Positions 1 through 11,381 of a stretch of DNA of 64,000 nt are shown piece after piece; positions within the stretch are counted from its first letter, which is position 1; each line of letters starts with the position of its first letter. Source of the DNA: Acephala macrosclerotiorum (lineage: Eukaryota; Ascomycota; Leotiomycetes; Helotiales; Mollisiaceae); assembly GCA_014904845.1 (NCBI GenBank), contig MU119279.1, positions 124,001-188,000 on the forward strand, in the 5' to 3' direction. Under the pieces are notes generated by a model. It saw only the letters and a program-made list of their open reading frames with translations, made no database searches and was not told the DNA's origin. The translations under genes and the position numbers were made by a program.

Positions 1-793
1 GCCAACGTAAAAATCATATTCGTAAACATGATATCTTTCTTGCATTTATGCGGTTGGTATAAACAGATTGCTCGGAGGTCAGAACCGGGGACTGAGAGGA
101 CGTTGTGGGATTTTAGGACAGAGACGGCTTTTTCGAAAACCATGCGGGAGGCGTAAGAGTAGGCTTCGGAGAGGAGTTCCGAGGGGAGGGTATTGGCGTC
201 GTCAATGCGGGTGGTGGAGGGGTCAGCGAAGGACTTCTCGTCGTGCAGTTTGCGGTCGATGTAGGATTGGGCGAGGCGGACTGCGAGGGGGCCGTAGGGC
301 TCTTCGATATGGATTTTGACCATGGTTTTGGGAAATACCTGCACTTCTGTTAGCAGAAGTTTTGGACTTTGTTGCGTGAGGGTGGGCATACCTCTCCAGC
401 AATCCGGACCATCTCCATATCCTCAGCTTGGTCTCCATCAATACCCACGAGCATGATTTCCAACCCAGGGGATCCGCGATAGCTCTGCAGACATTTCTTG
501 AACAGTGTCGGCTCTTCTCGATATCCCACTACCGAAGCCATATGTCTCACCACGCTCCTCTTCTCTCCAATCCCACGCTCCTCATCCATCTGCAGTTCAA
601 TCCTCTGTATCCTCTTGATATTCTTCCTTCTGTTCACCTCAGCCAACGAAATCTGCCATATACTCTCAATCGTGATGGGAAACGCAGCCATATATCTGCG
701 AAGATACAAAAAAATAATCGAGAAAGTCACGACGCAAAGCGCGGCATTCAGGAACTGATGAGTCCACGACGGACGAGATGGAATAACAGCCAT
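1..793 (-). CDS. Family 2 glycosyltransferase (polysaccharide/hyaluronan-synthase-like), 5' part only
   Basis: Two exons are visible: 793-392 and 338-1, and the gene runs off the left edge. The intron 339-391 has donor GTATGC, branch TGCTAACA and acceptor GCAG, and joining is phase 0. The start is the ATG at 793; an extension to 802 would begin with GTG. The N-terminus has one membrane segment (about residues 12-32), then a cytosolic stretch, then ASVVGYREEP and a V-G-I-D-G-D segment, which is the start of the GT-A fold of processive GT2 enzymes that use UDP-sugars at the plasma membrane. Exon 2 opens with VFPKTMVKI. The catalytic D-x-D, ED and QxxRW motifs would lie outside the window. Family membership is recognised from motifs. 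It is divergent from the GT31-like gene at 1811, so both may share promoter DNA. Confidence 0.7.
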
Positions 794-1810
794 CTTGCAC
801 ACTAGAAACGAATGACAGAGAGCAAAACGAGCGACTGAAGATAGAAAATTGAAGTATCACCTACGTAAAAGGCATGTATGACGGACTCAGGGAATCTTAT
901 AAAGCAAGGTCAAACCCACGCCAAAGGTCTCCTAAGGTTGAGAAAGTAGACTCCATCCCGCTGTCACTTGTTCTATATTCCGATTCGTCTAAAGACTAGG
1001 CAGTCTAGCCTCTCAAGCCGTACGAGAAATCGCATGAGTACTTCGTACAGGCCCAAATTATCCAAGGTTTTTTGTCTGTGCTTTTCAAGCCCTTCCAAAC
1101 TAAAAGGCAGTCATGATTTGCAGATTCTTTATGTATCATTGGTTAGAATCCCTATACTAAAGTAAAATTTCTCGAGAAGAGATGAGAATATTTCCGGGTT
1201 TCGCTCGGTGGGCTGTGATTAGTGGTCGGGATTCGGGAGATCTAGGATTCACTGTAGCGAGAACTCTAACCCTGGGCTGCTGCATAATAAGCTTTTGTCA
1301 ACCCAAACTCCAACTCGTATTTCTTCGAGTCATGAGCAAGTGTCATTTGAAGCTGCATTTATGACTCCTCTTCTTCACCTTTGTATCCATCCGGTTTTCA
1401 AATACGATCGTTCTAAAAATATCCGGGTACGAGTCCGAATGTTGTGCTGCATCGCATCTTAGTTTTTTCTGCGTGGAAGTTTTAGCGACTACCCCTGAGC
1501 AAGGCCATCTCTCGGTAGAATTTCGATCCCAAATTCTATTGGCCTCCCTGCAAATTGATGTCAATCCTCATCAACCGGTAGTACCCAACTAACCGGTCGT
1601 GCCGCTAAAGATAGGGAAAGCCCTTGTCGGAACGGTTGACGTTTACCAGCGACGCCGTTGAAAAGTGTCTAGACCGGTATGCAAGATATTTTCTCGCGTC
1701 GAGGAGCACATCGCATCAAGTGAAGCGCGAGAGATCCGAGTGTTGAGATCAGGTTCATGATTTTGAGTTTGTTTTATGTTTGATTTGTGGGAACGACTAA
1801 CTTGTTGTAG
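794..1810. promoter_or_regulatory. Divergent intergenic region between GT2 and GT31-like genes
   Basis: About 1 kb with no supported gene. It must hold the promoters and 5' UTRs of both divergent genes. The last 20 bases before the ATG at 1811 (GACTAAC followed by TTGTTGTAG) look like a branch point plus 3' splice site, so the GT31-like gene may have a 5' UTR intron ending exactly at its start codon. No clear donor could be fixed. Confidence 0.4.
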
Positions 1811-3471
1811 ATGCCCTCCCCAAGGAGGCTTTTCTTGACTGGTCTGATTTTGGGTGTGTTGGTTTTGCGGTACCATTTCTTCGGCGTTCTTTTTGGGAAG
1901 GATGGGAAGTTCGAGATCACCCTGCATGACTCTGTAAAGCATGCGGGTCATGGTCTGTTGCAGAATGGCGACTTGGGATCTGATGTATCGACCTCATTGA
2001 AGTCGTCAGATGCTTCGTACACTCGATCGACATCGTCGCTAACTTCCGAGGTGGTTCCACAAGCCACATCGTCAGTACCAGAATTGGTGCTACAAACATC
2101 GTCGACGCTGGAAGTCGCACTAACACCCACATCTACTCACCCCGCACCACTGCATCCTCAGAATGTTTCAGTATCACCAGAGGACATACTCCTCATCATC
2201 AAAACTGGCGCCGACACAATCTGGCGTCGCATGCCACTCCACCTGACCACCCTCCTCAACAACCGAATCCCAAACACCGTGATTTACTCCGATCTCAACG
2301 AACAACTCTCCAGCACCATCTCTGCCATCGACGCACTCGCAAACGTCTCGTCGATCATCCAAGAATTCGACCCCTCAGCCTACGACGTCTATATCGACCA
2401 GCAAAGCGAGAGGCGAGTCAACACCTACCGCGAACAGGCCAGACTTCCAGGTGATGAACCACCTGATGAGAAACCAGAGAACCAACCTGGGTGGCTTCTC
2501 GACAAATACAAATTCCTCCCCATGCTAGCTCATGCTCAAAAGAACTGGCCTGGTTTGAAATGGTACATCTACATTGAGGATGATACCTACATTTTCACGG
2601 ACAATGTTCTCAAATACCTCACCACGCTGGAATCTGATGACGAGCCGTCTTATTATGGTGCCTACTCAGGTGAAGGCAACGCCACCTTCGCCCAAGGAGG
2701 ATCGGGACTCGTCTTCTCCCGCTCCCTTATGAGCTCCATCTTCTCCGGCGACTCCGTACCAACGCTCGAGAAGTATGGCAATGAAACGAGTCAAGCCTGT
2801 TGCGGCGACACCATGCTCGGCAAGATCCTTCGAGATTATGGCGTTTATGTCAACAGAAGGACATACGGAACAGCCAGTTTTCGTCCCGAACCGCCGTGGA
2901 AAACGGGCTTTAATGATTTGATTTGGTGTACGCCTGTTTTTACTTTCCATCATTTGCATCAACGGGACATGGTTCAGCTTTCTGAAATCGAACGAAAGCA
3001 GAAAGAACTTGGTGTATGTCTCCCCCTCCACCCCCCTTTCCTACTCCGACAATACTGATGATAGAGCAGCGTCCCGTGGTTTTTAGAGATGTGTATATGG
3101 CTCTCATTGATCCTTACTTGAAGGATCCTATGATTAGTGATTGGGATAACTTCGCGTCTCGCTACATCCTAATCAGGAATTTCTCCGCCCCTTTCCATGA
3201 CGATTTAAGAGATATCGATTTCACGGTTCTGAACACTGGACCCTTATCTCCGCAGTATTGTCGGAAAGCTTGTCAAGCGGTGGAGAGCTGTATGGGGTGG
3301 AGACATGATTCTGGGAAGGGTACTTGTGGGCTGGATACTGTAGTTAAGTTTGGGAGGGAGCAGGAAGAGTGGGAGGTGAGGACTACGGTTACGAGTGGGT
3401 GGATGGTGGAGAGGATTGAGAGGTTGTTGTTGAGGGAGAGGTGTGAAGTTGTGAGAGATCCGTATACTTGA
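1811..3471 (+). CDS. GT31-like (fringe/DUF604-type) type II membrane glycosyltransferase, copy A
   Basis: Exons 1811-3013 and 3070-3471, with intron 3014-3069 (GTATGT...GCAG), give 534 aa. The N-terminus has a short basic tail and a signal-anchor (about residues 7-27), then a Ser/Thr-rich stem to about residue 120, then a GT31-like catalytic domain beginning near EDILLIIKTGA. IEDD at about residues 255-258 is the D-x-D type motif that binds metal and nucleotide sugar; FAQGGSG and CCGD further on are typical of fringe-like enzymes. The C-terminal 90 residues carry spaced cysteines (CRKAC, C-M-G-W, C-G-L-D), a small PAN-like module. The likely site is the Golgi lumen; donor and acceptor sugars cannot be told. 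It faces a paralog tail-to-tail at 3619-5172, with 147 bp between the stop codons. Confidence 0.85.
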
Positions 3472-3618
3472 GTAATTTATATGTTTTATACGATTCTAGT
3501 CTGTATGTGTATCTCATCTATTCTCGTGAGAGGTATTTAAATTCCGACTTCAACGCCAACCAATGCAAACCATATTACCCACTGAATGCAAACAAATCCC
3601 TCATCCCCTACAACCTCT

Positions 3619-5172
3619 TCAAAAGTCCAAAGGGACACACCCACCCTTCTCTAACTTCTCAATCCTCTCCAACATCCACCCGCTAACCATTCTAATCCCT
3701 GCATCAATCCTCTGCCCCATCGCAGCTGTATGATCCAATGCACAATTATCATCCGCATACTTCCAACTCAAACACAGCTCCCACTCCACACAAGCTTTCT
3801 TACAAGCCTCCTTACTATACCACGGCTTCTTCTTCATCTCCTCTCCACTCAACTCCTTCGTCCCTCCGCTCGTATCAGGATCATAAGACGACGCAAAGGT
3901 TTCAGCTGTGGCGTAGTTATCCCATTCGGATTTTTCGGCTGCGTTGATGTTGGGTTTTGCGAGCGAGAGGAAGATATCTTTGTAACGAAGTCTGGCGGAG
4001 GAGCCTTCGCGAGATTTGAAGTCTTTCTCGAAGACATGCAGGCGAGAGATGTCGGATTGGTGCACTTTGTGAATGTTCATTATTGGTGAACACCAGTTCC
4101 AGGTCCCGAAGCCGATTCTCCAGTATGGAAGGGATTGGAGAGCTACCCATCCACCACCATCCAACTCCTTGAACCTCTCAACACCCTTCTCATGCAACAC
4201 GTGACTCAAAACTTGATCACCACAGCACTGTTCCCGCGCATAATCTTCGAACCGACCCGCGAGTCCCTTTTCTGCTCCAAAAGAGATCTCGATTGCTTTG
4301 CCACTGATCGCAAACCCGCTTCCTCCATGAGCGAAGTCCTCCCCAAGCCTGAAAGCTGGAGAGCCTACGAGAAGTGGTTTCGTATGATCCAAAGTCCCCA
4401 ACCAAGAATAGAGCATCTCCCAGAAAAAATAATTATCGTCCTCCATATATACATACCATTTCTTCCCCGGCATATATTCGCTCACATGCTGAAACATAGG
4501 TACGAATTTATACTTGTCCAAACGCCAGCCGCCTGGGAGATAGAAATCGCCTTCCATGGAGCCGGATTCGAGGTAGAGGTTGTTGGAGGCTACTTCTTTG
4601 GATTTGGTGTAGAGCTCGAAATCTGGGGTGGATTTTAGGGTGCTAGAGACGTTGGCTAGGACGTCGATTACGGGGTTTCCGTTGATGTTGTCTGGTGAGT
4701 CGGAGTAGTAGACTACGTTTGGTGTGAGGGATGGGTTCCCAAGGGTGGTGGACATGTGAGCTGGCATGCGGCGCCAGATTGATGTTGCTCCGGTCTTGAC
4801 CAAAATCACCACATCCTTAGGATCGAGGGCGTTGAACGTCTTCTGAGATGGTTTAGATCCCGATTTTAGTTCTTCCGAGGCTGAATTCGGGCTGTTTTTT
4901 GAAGTCTCAGGAACTGTGGTGTGCTCCAAAAACGGTGCTGTTGATGCTGCTTGCTCCTTGTATCCCATCGAGACGTTGACATCGTTGTACCGTGATTCGG
5001 TTTCTATCGGTTTCTGATGTGCCCTTGCAAGAGCAGATCCTGGATTAGGAAGTATCGAATCGCGAGAGAAGACTCCATTCTCACTTAAAGCCATGAGCAT
5101 AAAGATTCCGACGAGGAAGGCGATCCAGAGGTAGCCTCTTGTGTGCCGTGGCAAAACATCGCGGACTGCCAT
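3619..5172 (-). CDS. GT31-like (fringe/DUF604-type) type II membrane glycosyltransferase, copy B
   Basis: A single uninterrupted frame of 517 aa from the ATG at 5172. Residues about 14-32 form a signal-anchor, followed by a stem rich in Ser, Thr and Pro. The catalytic domain starts near DVVILVKTGATSIWRRMP, and MEDDNY (about residues 243-248) is the D-x-D type motif. HGGSGFA, CCGDQVL and a C-terminal Cys-rich segment (CKKAC, C-L-S-W, C-A-L-D) follow in the same order as in the convergent neighbour, so the two are clear paralogs. Copy B lacks the intron found in copy A. Convergent placement suggests an old inverted duplication. Role: a Golgi glycosyltransferase of unknown substrate. Confidence 0.87.
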   Translation of the reverse strand: MAVRDVLPRHTRGYLWIAFLVGIFMLMALSENGVFSRDSILPNPGSALARAHQKPIETESRYNDVNVSMGYKEQAASTAPFLEHTTVPETSKNSPNSASEELKSGSKPSQKTFNALDPKDVVILVKTGATSIWRRMPAHMSTTLGNPSLTPNVVYYSDSPDNINGNPVIDVLANVSSTLKSTPDFELYTKSKEVASNNLYLESGSMEGDFYLPGGWRLDKYKFVPMFQHVSEYMPGKKWYVYMEDDNYFFWEMLYSWLGTLDHTKPLLVGSPAFRLGEDFAHGGSGFAISGKAIEISFGAEKGLAGRFEDYAREQCCGDQVLSHVLHEKGVERFKELDGGGWVALQSLPYWRIGFGTWNWCSPIMNIHKVHQSDISRLHVFEKDFKSREGSSARLRYKDIFLSLAKPNINAAEKSEWDNYATAETFASSYDPDTSGGTKELSGEEMKKKPWYSKEACKKACVEWELCLSWKYADDNCALDHTAAMGQRIDAGIRMVSGWMLERIEKLEKGGCVPLDF

Positions 5173-6240
5173 CTTAACTCCTTCAAACTGTTCTCCAATA
5201 ACTGAAAGGAGACGAGAAATTAAATGAACATGGAGAGAGAACTAGAACGCAGAAACGACAGTATGGTAGAGCGACTTAGAGTTGGGATGAAAATGACATC
5301 AAAATCTCTCCGTCCATCAGGAGAAGATCAGCCTTGCTTATCCATGCTCAGCGGGGCCCATCAACTTCCCTGGAAAATTGCCGAGCCCACCAATTTAAGG
5401 GGGCGGAAGATTGTGCCTCTCGTAACCACCGAGCCTAGAACTGGCCCTTGCTCGAGTCAGGCAGGGAAAGTTCCAGCGGCGTGATTGCATTGCACCAATT
5501 TGCTGGGCAAGGGAGTACAAATTAAGGGTCAGGCGAGAAGATGAGTGGGGGGAGATACGAGCGGAGCGACGAAACACCCGTACCGATGAGCACCAAGGCT
5601 GAAGATCATGCGATGACTCGATGAGTAAGACGGCGAATACTTTTGGATGTCGTCACGTGGATTCGGAGGGCTGCAGACTTAGCCTCGAGATGAGATCGTA
5701 TCTGCGAGATCTAGACGGCGAGATGCATGCAGGAACGGAGTCAGGCATTTTCCGCCGCGATTCAGGGGATGCATCGCTAAGTGAGTGATGAATCAGGCGG
5801 GTTAATAATGGGCATCGGTTAGTGGTTGAACACTGGGAGCTCGGTGCAGTGAGCGCTAGAGACTTAAGCTTTTTCAGTGAGGTGCAGGTCCTGCCAGCAT
5901 TTTCAACGGTTTTAGTCGTCTCGGCTTACTTCCGAATGTTGTTTGCCACTTGGTCCCCACTAGAGAGTCACCGACGGCGCTCAGAGCCGTATTCTGACAT
6001 TTGAAGGAGCTGCCACTGTCATTGTATTCTGCTTGAGTTGAAGCTATCAAGTGAACGCTCTCGAATGCCGACATTCCTTTCATGTTGAGGGAAGGCTTTG
6101 CATTCATTTTTTAACTGCTTGATTTCGAATCTCCGCGATTTCAAGACCTTGTCAGACAAAGCTATTCAAGAGATGCTCTCTGTTTGTACGGTTGTACCGA
6201 TCAGCGCTCGTATCCAAGCCGCCCCCTTTCATCGTCCCAG
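5173..6240. other. Intergenic region, no gene seen
   Basis: This lies upstream of GT31-like copy B and downstream of the broken gene ending at 6241. Only short frames occur. The first few hundred bases should carry the copy B promoter; no specific element was recognised. Confidence 0.4.
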
Positions 6241-7801
6241 TCAACATCCATCCACCCCAACGCCGAAGTTGTGTCTCGGTGTCAGAGCCTTCAAGAGGAG
6301 GTACTGCATGGGATGCCACCCATGACTTTTTGAAAGAACAATGTTTCCGGAATCATCACAGTATTTGTGGATGATGTCGCTCAGTGTACTATACATCACT
6401 AATGCAGCGTCGTTTATCCGACCGGGTCCTTTAGCATGGCCGCTATACTCCTTGTATAATTCTGCCAATTGTGGCAGCTCTGCCTCGAGGTTCCCCTTGT
6501 TTTTCTTCACTTCCTTCTTTACGTTTTTCCATAGCTCCTTCCAAAAAATTTGCCAGTTAGGACCGAGATATCCTCCGTCTATAAGAGAGAGATTCTCAAG
6601 TAGATGCCGAAAGAACAAAGCCGCGATAAGCTTCCGTTGCCCCTTCGTATCTTTCAACTTCTGGATTTCGTCGTGAAGGGGCATTGTGTTGAACAATTGC
6701 TGTCCCAAGACATGGTTGCGAAGGCGGGCGACGTTGTCAAGAGGATCGTTGACGGGCTGTAGAGACCCAATATGTAGACAAAAGGCCCGGACATTGCTTG
6801 TCAGCGTGAACCAATTGCAACCGCTGGCCGAGTCATATGACCTATTGCTAATTTCGACAAGCCCTTCGTTGTAGACTTGCCAGACACGGCCTCTGAATAT
6901 TTTTCCCTCGCCGACCGCATGTCTTGGTTGAAGCGTGACAGTGCCAATATCTCTTCCCAACGTGTGAAGTCGCACATTTTTTGCGCTCAGATTAGATTGA
7001 ATTTTTGCGTAATCTCTACGCATACTAAAGAAAGTGGGCAGGACGGAGGGCATCTTGTAGAATATGGCGTCTTCAGAAGAAATCCATCCGGAGTCCTCGT
7101 GATCGACATTCTGAGCTTTAGCAAGGCCACTGTTTCTTGTTTAGCTTTTGAAATGTAGCATAAGTTAAGGGCCGCTCATGCGACATCATCGGCACTACTA
7201 AGATCGCAACATACCCGTACTCATCGATGTTGTTCAGCTCGGCTTGGAAGGCTGCTACGAGCTCAGCGGTAACCAATTCGCTTTCTTGACATCATTTTAG
7301 AGCATTGAGGACGTTGTCCTTAGTAACTGTTGAAATTAACGAGGTATGCTGTGCTGTACTTTGTACAGCGCGATATTTAAGGGCTAACAAACATAATTCA
7401 GCGCAATTTGCCCACAACTTCTGACACATTGCCTTTGCACGTGCCAAAACGATGAAGTCATGAAGTTCAGCTAAAAAGCCCAAGAGATTCTTCTCATGAA
7501 TCGACCTCGCTTTCTCTGCGTTGAAATCCGATTGAAGAAACCCTTCGTGCCACGGTTTCGCCACGATCTCCAGTGGTGGACAGATGACGGGGTAGGGATA
7601 AGGCGCATGGATTCTCAAGCCTAAGATTGGCTCGAGACTGCGAAAGAACACGTCGGGCTGCTCTTCTTTAGGAAATTCGTGCAGCCATGATGGATCGAGA
7701 ATTATGAGGTGTTTGGCATCTAAGGCTTTCTGCTTCGCCTGGTCCAGAGGCTTGGGGTCAGGTCCTTTGACAGCATCTTTCAGTGAAACACGAGTAGCCA
7801 T
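6241..7801 (-). pseudogene. Unknown fungal protein, tandem copy 1, with in-frame TGA
   Basis: Start ATG at 7801. Exon 1 is 7801-7215, intron 7130-7214 (GTATGT...ACAG with GCTAAAC branch), exon 2 is 7129-6241, for about 491 codons. The frame is open through both exons except for a TGA at 7292-7294, after which the same frame runs on to the splice donor. The paralog at 8264-9863 aligns across this point: ALK-stop-CQ here, ALRLCQ there. So the TGA replaces a sense codon rather than ending the protein. A shared motif is DP(S/T)WL..(Y/F)P(E/K)..Q..VFFRS near the N-terminus. No known domain, signal peptide or membrane segment was recognised. The choices are a young nonsense mutation, a sequencing error, or an intron I cannot see. 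Function unknown. Confidence 0.55.
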
Positions 7802-8263
7802 GATGAAAAGATAGATTCCAAGAGCGATGCGCTTAAGGAAAAAGAGATGAAGGGGGGAAAGATTAAGTATTGAAAGTAAGGGAGGTCCTGAGTGCAGCTG
7901 AGCCAGAAAATGACGCACTTACAAATGAGATAGAGCCGCGACGACTGCACACCAAATATATGAACAAGTACAGTCAGAAGTAAATCGAGATGACAGCAGA
8001 TTGAGTCATCTGTACAATATATTGAAAAGAGCAATCTGATAATTTCTTTCTCAAGAATGATTTCGCGCAAACAATTCCCTCGGACGGTATTCAACGTTCA
8101 GACGAAACTGCGCGGTATTGTGACGGGACAGGAGAGCACCAAATTTCAAAACAAACCCCACATGCTAAGAAGTAAACAAGAACGCCGTAGAAAATAAAAA
8201 GTATTGTTCGTAGGCTTTTCCCAATGAACCTACATACTTCCTCGTGACAGATTCCGTATCCTA
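7802..8263. other. Intergenic region between tandem paralogs
   Basis: 462 bp between the copy 2 stop and the copy 1 start. An upstream in-frame extension of copy 1 exists to 7918, but the ATG at 7801 is preferred because the added residues do not resemble the paralog. It must hold the copy 1 promoter. Nothing else seen. Confidence 0.35.
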
Positions 8264-9863
8264 TCATATTCCAAGATCTCGCCTTACACGGTCCCAGTCA
8301 AGGTCGCTGTTGATTCCACCTTCAGGCATCAACGCGTCCCAGAGATCGAGCTCAATATTGTTCCACGAGTCCCGATCCAAGACCAATTCCCCGTACATGG
8401 CACTTGCACAGTGAAAGATACTCATTGCACCTCTGTCGTATCTAGCTCTCAGCTTTGCGAGAGGATGATCAAAGGGTGGTTTTGTATTCTCCCATATCTT
8501 GTTCCAGGTAGTGTGCCATTTTTCAGTATTGGTGCCCTTGGTCTTGGGGTCCGGTAAGTCCTCTAGAAAGTGCCGGAGTGAAAGAGAAGCGATAACACGA
8601 CGCTGCGATTTCTGCTGTTCGTCCAGAGCATGCTTCTCCTGTTGCAGGATCTGGTTCTCTACTTGTAAAGTCTCGATCGTTACACGTAGAGTCTCAGATT
8701 GGCGGCGTGAGTACTCTGGTGTGACGTATGGGCTAGCAGGCTGGCAAGATTCTTTAGTGGATCATAGTAGCGGTTCGTGCTTCCAGCTTGGAAACAGAAA
8801 GACTTGATGTTGGAGGCGAGTGTAGCCCACCGTGCCGAACTTTTCAGGTGAGGATCGATGCAGACCTCGGATGGCCCTTGACTATAAAAGTTCCACACTT
8901 CATGTCTGACTGCTTCGCCTTTCCATTTCGAGCTGTCCTTGCCTTTCCACCACGAACTGTCTGTCGATGTTTGGCCAAGAATGGTGATCTGGAGCACTCG
9001 AGAAGAGCATCTTAAACTAGCGGGATGTTTAGAGTCTAGTCGTTCTTCGAATTCGGCTTTCATGTTCAAGAAAATGGGCATGTTTTGCCGAACATGCTCG
9101 ACTAGCCACAGATCTTTGGGTATGTGACCCGTCGGCGCCAAGCGCTGGAGCCAATTCTCAATATCTCTCGGTATACTGCAAACGTCAGAACAAGTCTATG
9201 AGTGCTTAACTTGGGGGCGGCTCTGTTTTGGACTCACTGGGGCACATTTAGCACAGCTTTAGCTTCCATTTCGCAACTTGTCAGGAATTGGATGCTGCCT
9301 GAGACCTGGCATAGCCGAAGAGCGTCTATGCATTCGGCCGTCTCCCGCGATTCCTCTTCAATGGAGCGTTGGCGATTGTCTTCTATGCAGATATACGACA
9401 GCCCAAGCAGACAGAACTCCGCACGCCTCATCCACATTCTCTCGTACATGATCTTTGCTCGTTCTAGTACCACATATCTTGTTAGAGCCTCGTGACAGGC
9501 CAAAGGTGCAGTATTGTATGTCCGCAGAGCTAGCTGCAGGTTGAATCTCTTCTGCTCAAAAAGTTGTATCCAAGTATCCTTAGGAAGCCTAATAGGCCCC
9601 AACGTAGTGCGATCCCAAGTTGGACGAATGTCATCGACCCTGGTGACGAGGACAGGTAGAATGCTTCGGAAAAAGACTTCTTCTTGTTTGTCTTCTGGGT
9701 ATTGCTGCAGCCAGGTAGGGTCGAGAATAGAAAGGTGTAGTGTATCACGAGAATTGGCCTGCGCTGAACTCCAGCCGTCGTCGGTTTGTCCTAGGAAATG
9801 AGATTCTGCATTGTCGTTGCTGAAGCTTGCGGTACTCGCGTTGGAGAAAGTGGCAGAAGCCAT
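8264..9863 (-). pseudogene. Unknown fungal protein, tandem copy 2, with frameshift
   Basis: ATG at 9863. Exon 1 is 9863-9238, intron 9176-9237 (GTGAGT...TTTGCAG), exon 2 runs from 9175. The first frame matches copy 1 down to DPLKNLASLL (near 8740) and then meets a stop at 8680. A second frame, shifted by one base and open across the same place, continues through a Gln/Glu-rich likely coiled coil (about 8720-8610) and a C-terminal region ending at a TGA at 8264-8266; it contains RHFLEDLP, like RHLLENLS in copy 1. No GT-AG intron can join the frames because no GT occurs in the needed stretch. So this looks like a one-base indel, real or artefactual. Function unknown; the tandem order suggests local duplication. 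Confidence 0.55.
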
Positions 9864-10489
9864 CTGTCAGGCGAAGGTCTAGAGAGTGTGCAGGTAAGAA
9901 GGCCTGATTGGGTCTGATGGTAATATATTCTCGATATCAACAAAACTTAAGACTATTTGTACCTTTAAAAGTCCTTGGAGGAAATTTGATGAGTGTTTCG
10001 CGATCATAAATGATCACAACGCTATGAGGACGTGCGGTCTCGTCTTTGGCACTGCTCGTCGACCTCAGTAAGGCTTGAGCATAGCTGATGCCGTTCCATG
10101 CTTTGTTCTTGAAAACTTCAACGCCGCGATAGCCCACTGCGGAGGTGTTTCATGGTGTAATTGACGTCGATGGATCGCAATACATCGACCAAGACCTTGT
10201 CTTCGCTATAAATACAGTGATACATTTGAAAAACGACCTGAGAACGGCTAAACATGTAGCTTTACTTCGAAAAGCGGTATGAGATAGAATCTTGAGATCT
10301 TTATTGATGTTGTTTTGCAGCTCGCGAGGGATGTCGTGAAGAATTTCATCCCAAGCCACAAATCTCCGCCCCACTTCTCACCAGCCACAACCTCAAATCA
10401 TCACATCGCCACCACTATCCTTTTTCCAAGCTCCCCTCTACCCATACTCCCATCCTTCCATTACCACCCTCACTCCAATTTCCTCCGCA
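9864..10489. other. Divergent intergenic region, no gene seen
   Basis: Lies between the starts of tandem copy 2 (minus) and the gene at 10490 (plus), so it should contain both promoters. Short minus-strand frames at 9937-10137 and 10150-10374 have no recognisable features and are not supported as genes. Confidence 0.35.
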
Positions 10490-11381
10490 ATGGGGTCCTC
10501 GACCTCCAAAGCCGCTCAAAAAGCCAGCGCACTCTCCGCCACAAACACAGCACGAAAATACCCCACAAGAACACCTCCCCCAAGCAGCAACAGAACGAAC
10601 GTACAAGCTCCGCGACCAAGTCCCGATGCAAGGTTAAGTCCTACTGTGTATCCTGAGGTAAGGACTAGCGAGGGAAGGGATGAGTGTACGTTTTGCTGTC
10701 TATTTGCGATTGTCAATTCCTCCTTCCCCAAGCTCTCCAACCTCATAGGGAGTTGTAGCTACTGGAGCTCAATACAACCCCAATGGATAGGCAGAGAATA
10801 TTAAAGCTAACACGCAATCTGTAGCAATAAACCTAGATTCTGCAGACCCAGACATAGGCCTCAACGCACGCCTCCGCACCCTCGGCCCAGTCCAACCAAA
10901 CCCCACACTCTCCAACTCGTCAACCTACAACTTCACCCGCTCACCACCCCTCTCCCACAACGACCCTTTCCCTGGCCAATCACCTTCTTCAACCTCCCAG
11001 TCCTCTCCCACCACCCAAAAATCTCAAACCTCTTCGCCGCAATCTCAACAATCCTCCTACGACCCCTCGTTAAGCCATACGCAATTCCAACCCTCCGCCT
11101 CGAATCCCGCACAATCGATATTTCCAGACGCAAGACAGAACCCAGCTGTGTCCTTATTAACAGCCCGCTACCGCCTGGCAGAAGAAGCAGAATCCGAATT
11201 TGCGAATATAGGGAGGAAAGGAGCAAAAGGGAGGAGGTTTATTGATGTTCACACTTTGAGACAGGTGTTGGTGCTTAGAGGGGAGGGAATGGGAAGTGGA
11301 GAGATTGAGGAGAGGTTGGGGTTGGCGAACGGTGTGGTGGGACGGTTGGGGAGGGAGGGGATTGTTGGTGTTGGTAGCTGA
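10490..11381 (+). CDS. Low-complexity protein with C-terminal helix-turn-helix-like segment
   Basis: Exons 10490-10685 and 10825-11381, with intron 10686-10824 (GTACGT...CTGTAG, 139 nt), give 250 aa. The N-terminus MGSSTSK has Gly2 and Ser/Lys context suitable for N-myristoylation (inference). Residues about 20-160 are Ser, Pro, Thr and Gln rich and probably disordered. The last 70 residues are basic and ordered: RYRLAEEAE, then RRFIDVHTLRQVLVLRGEGM, then an E-E-R-L-G-L-A-N-G-V-V segment resembling a helix-turn-helix. Similar HTH-like tails occur in conserved ascomycete proteins of uncertain role. Intron phase (T|CA) is consistent and the frame is open. Function not assigned. Confidence 0.6.

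Noticed and set aside
8717..8763. An intron repairing the frame of tandem copy 2
   Set aside because: The only GT in the stretch would give an intron of about ten bases.
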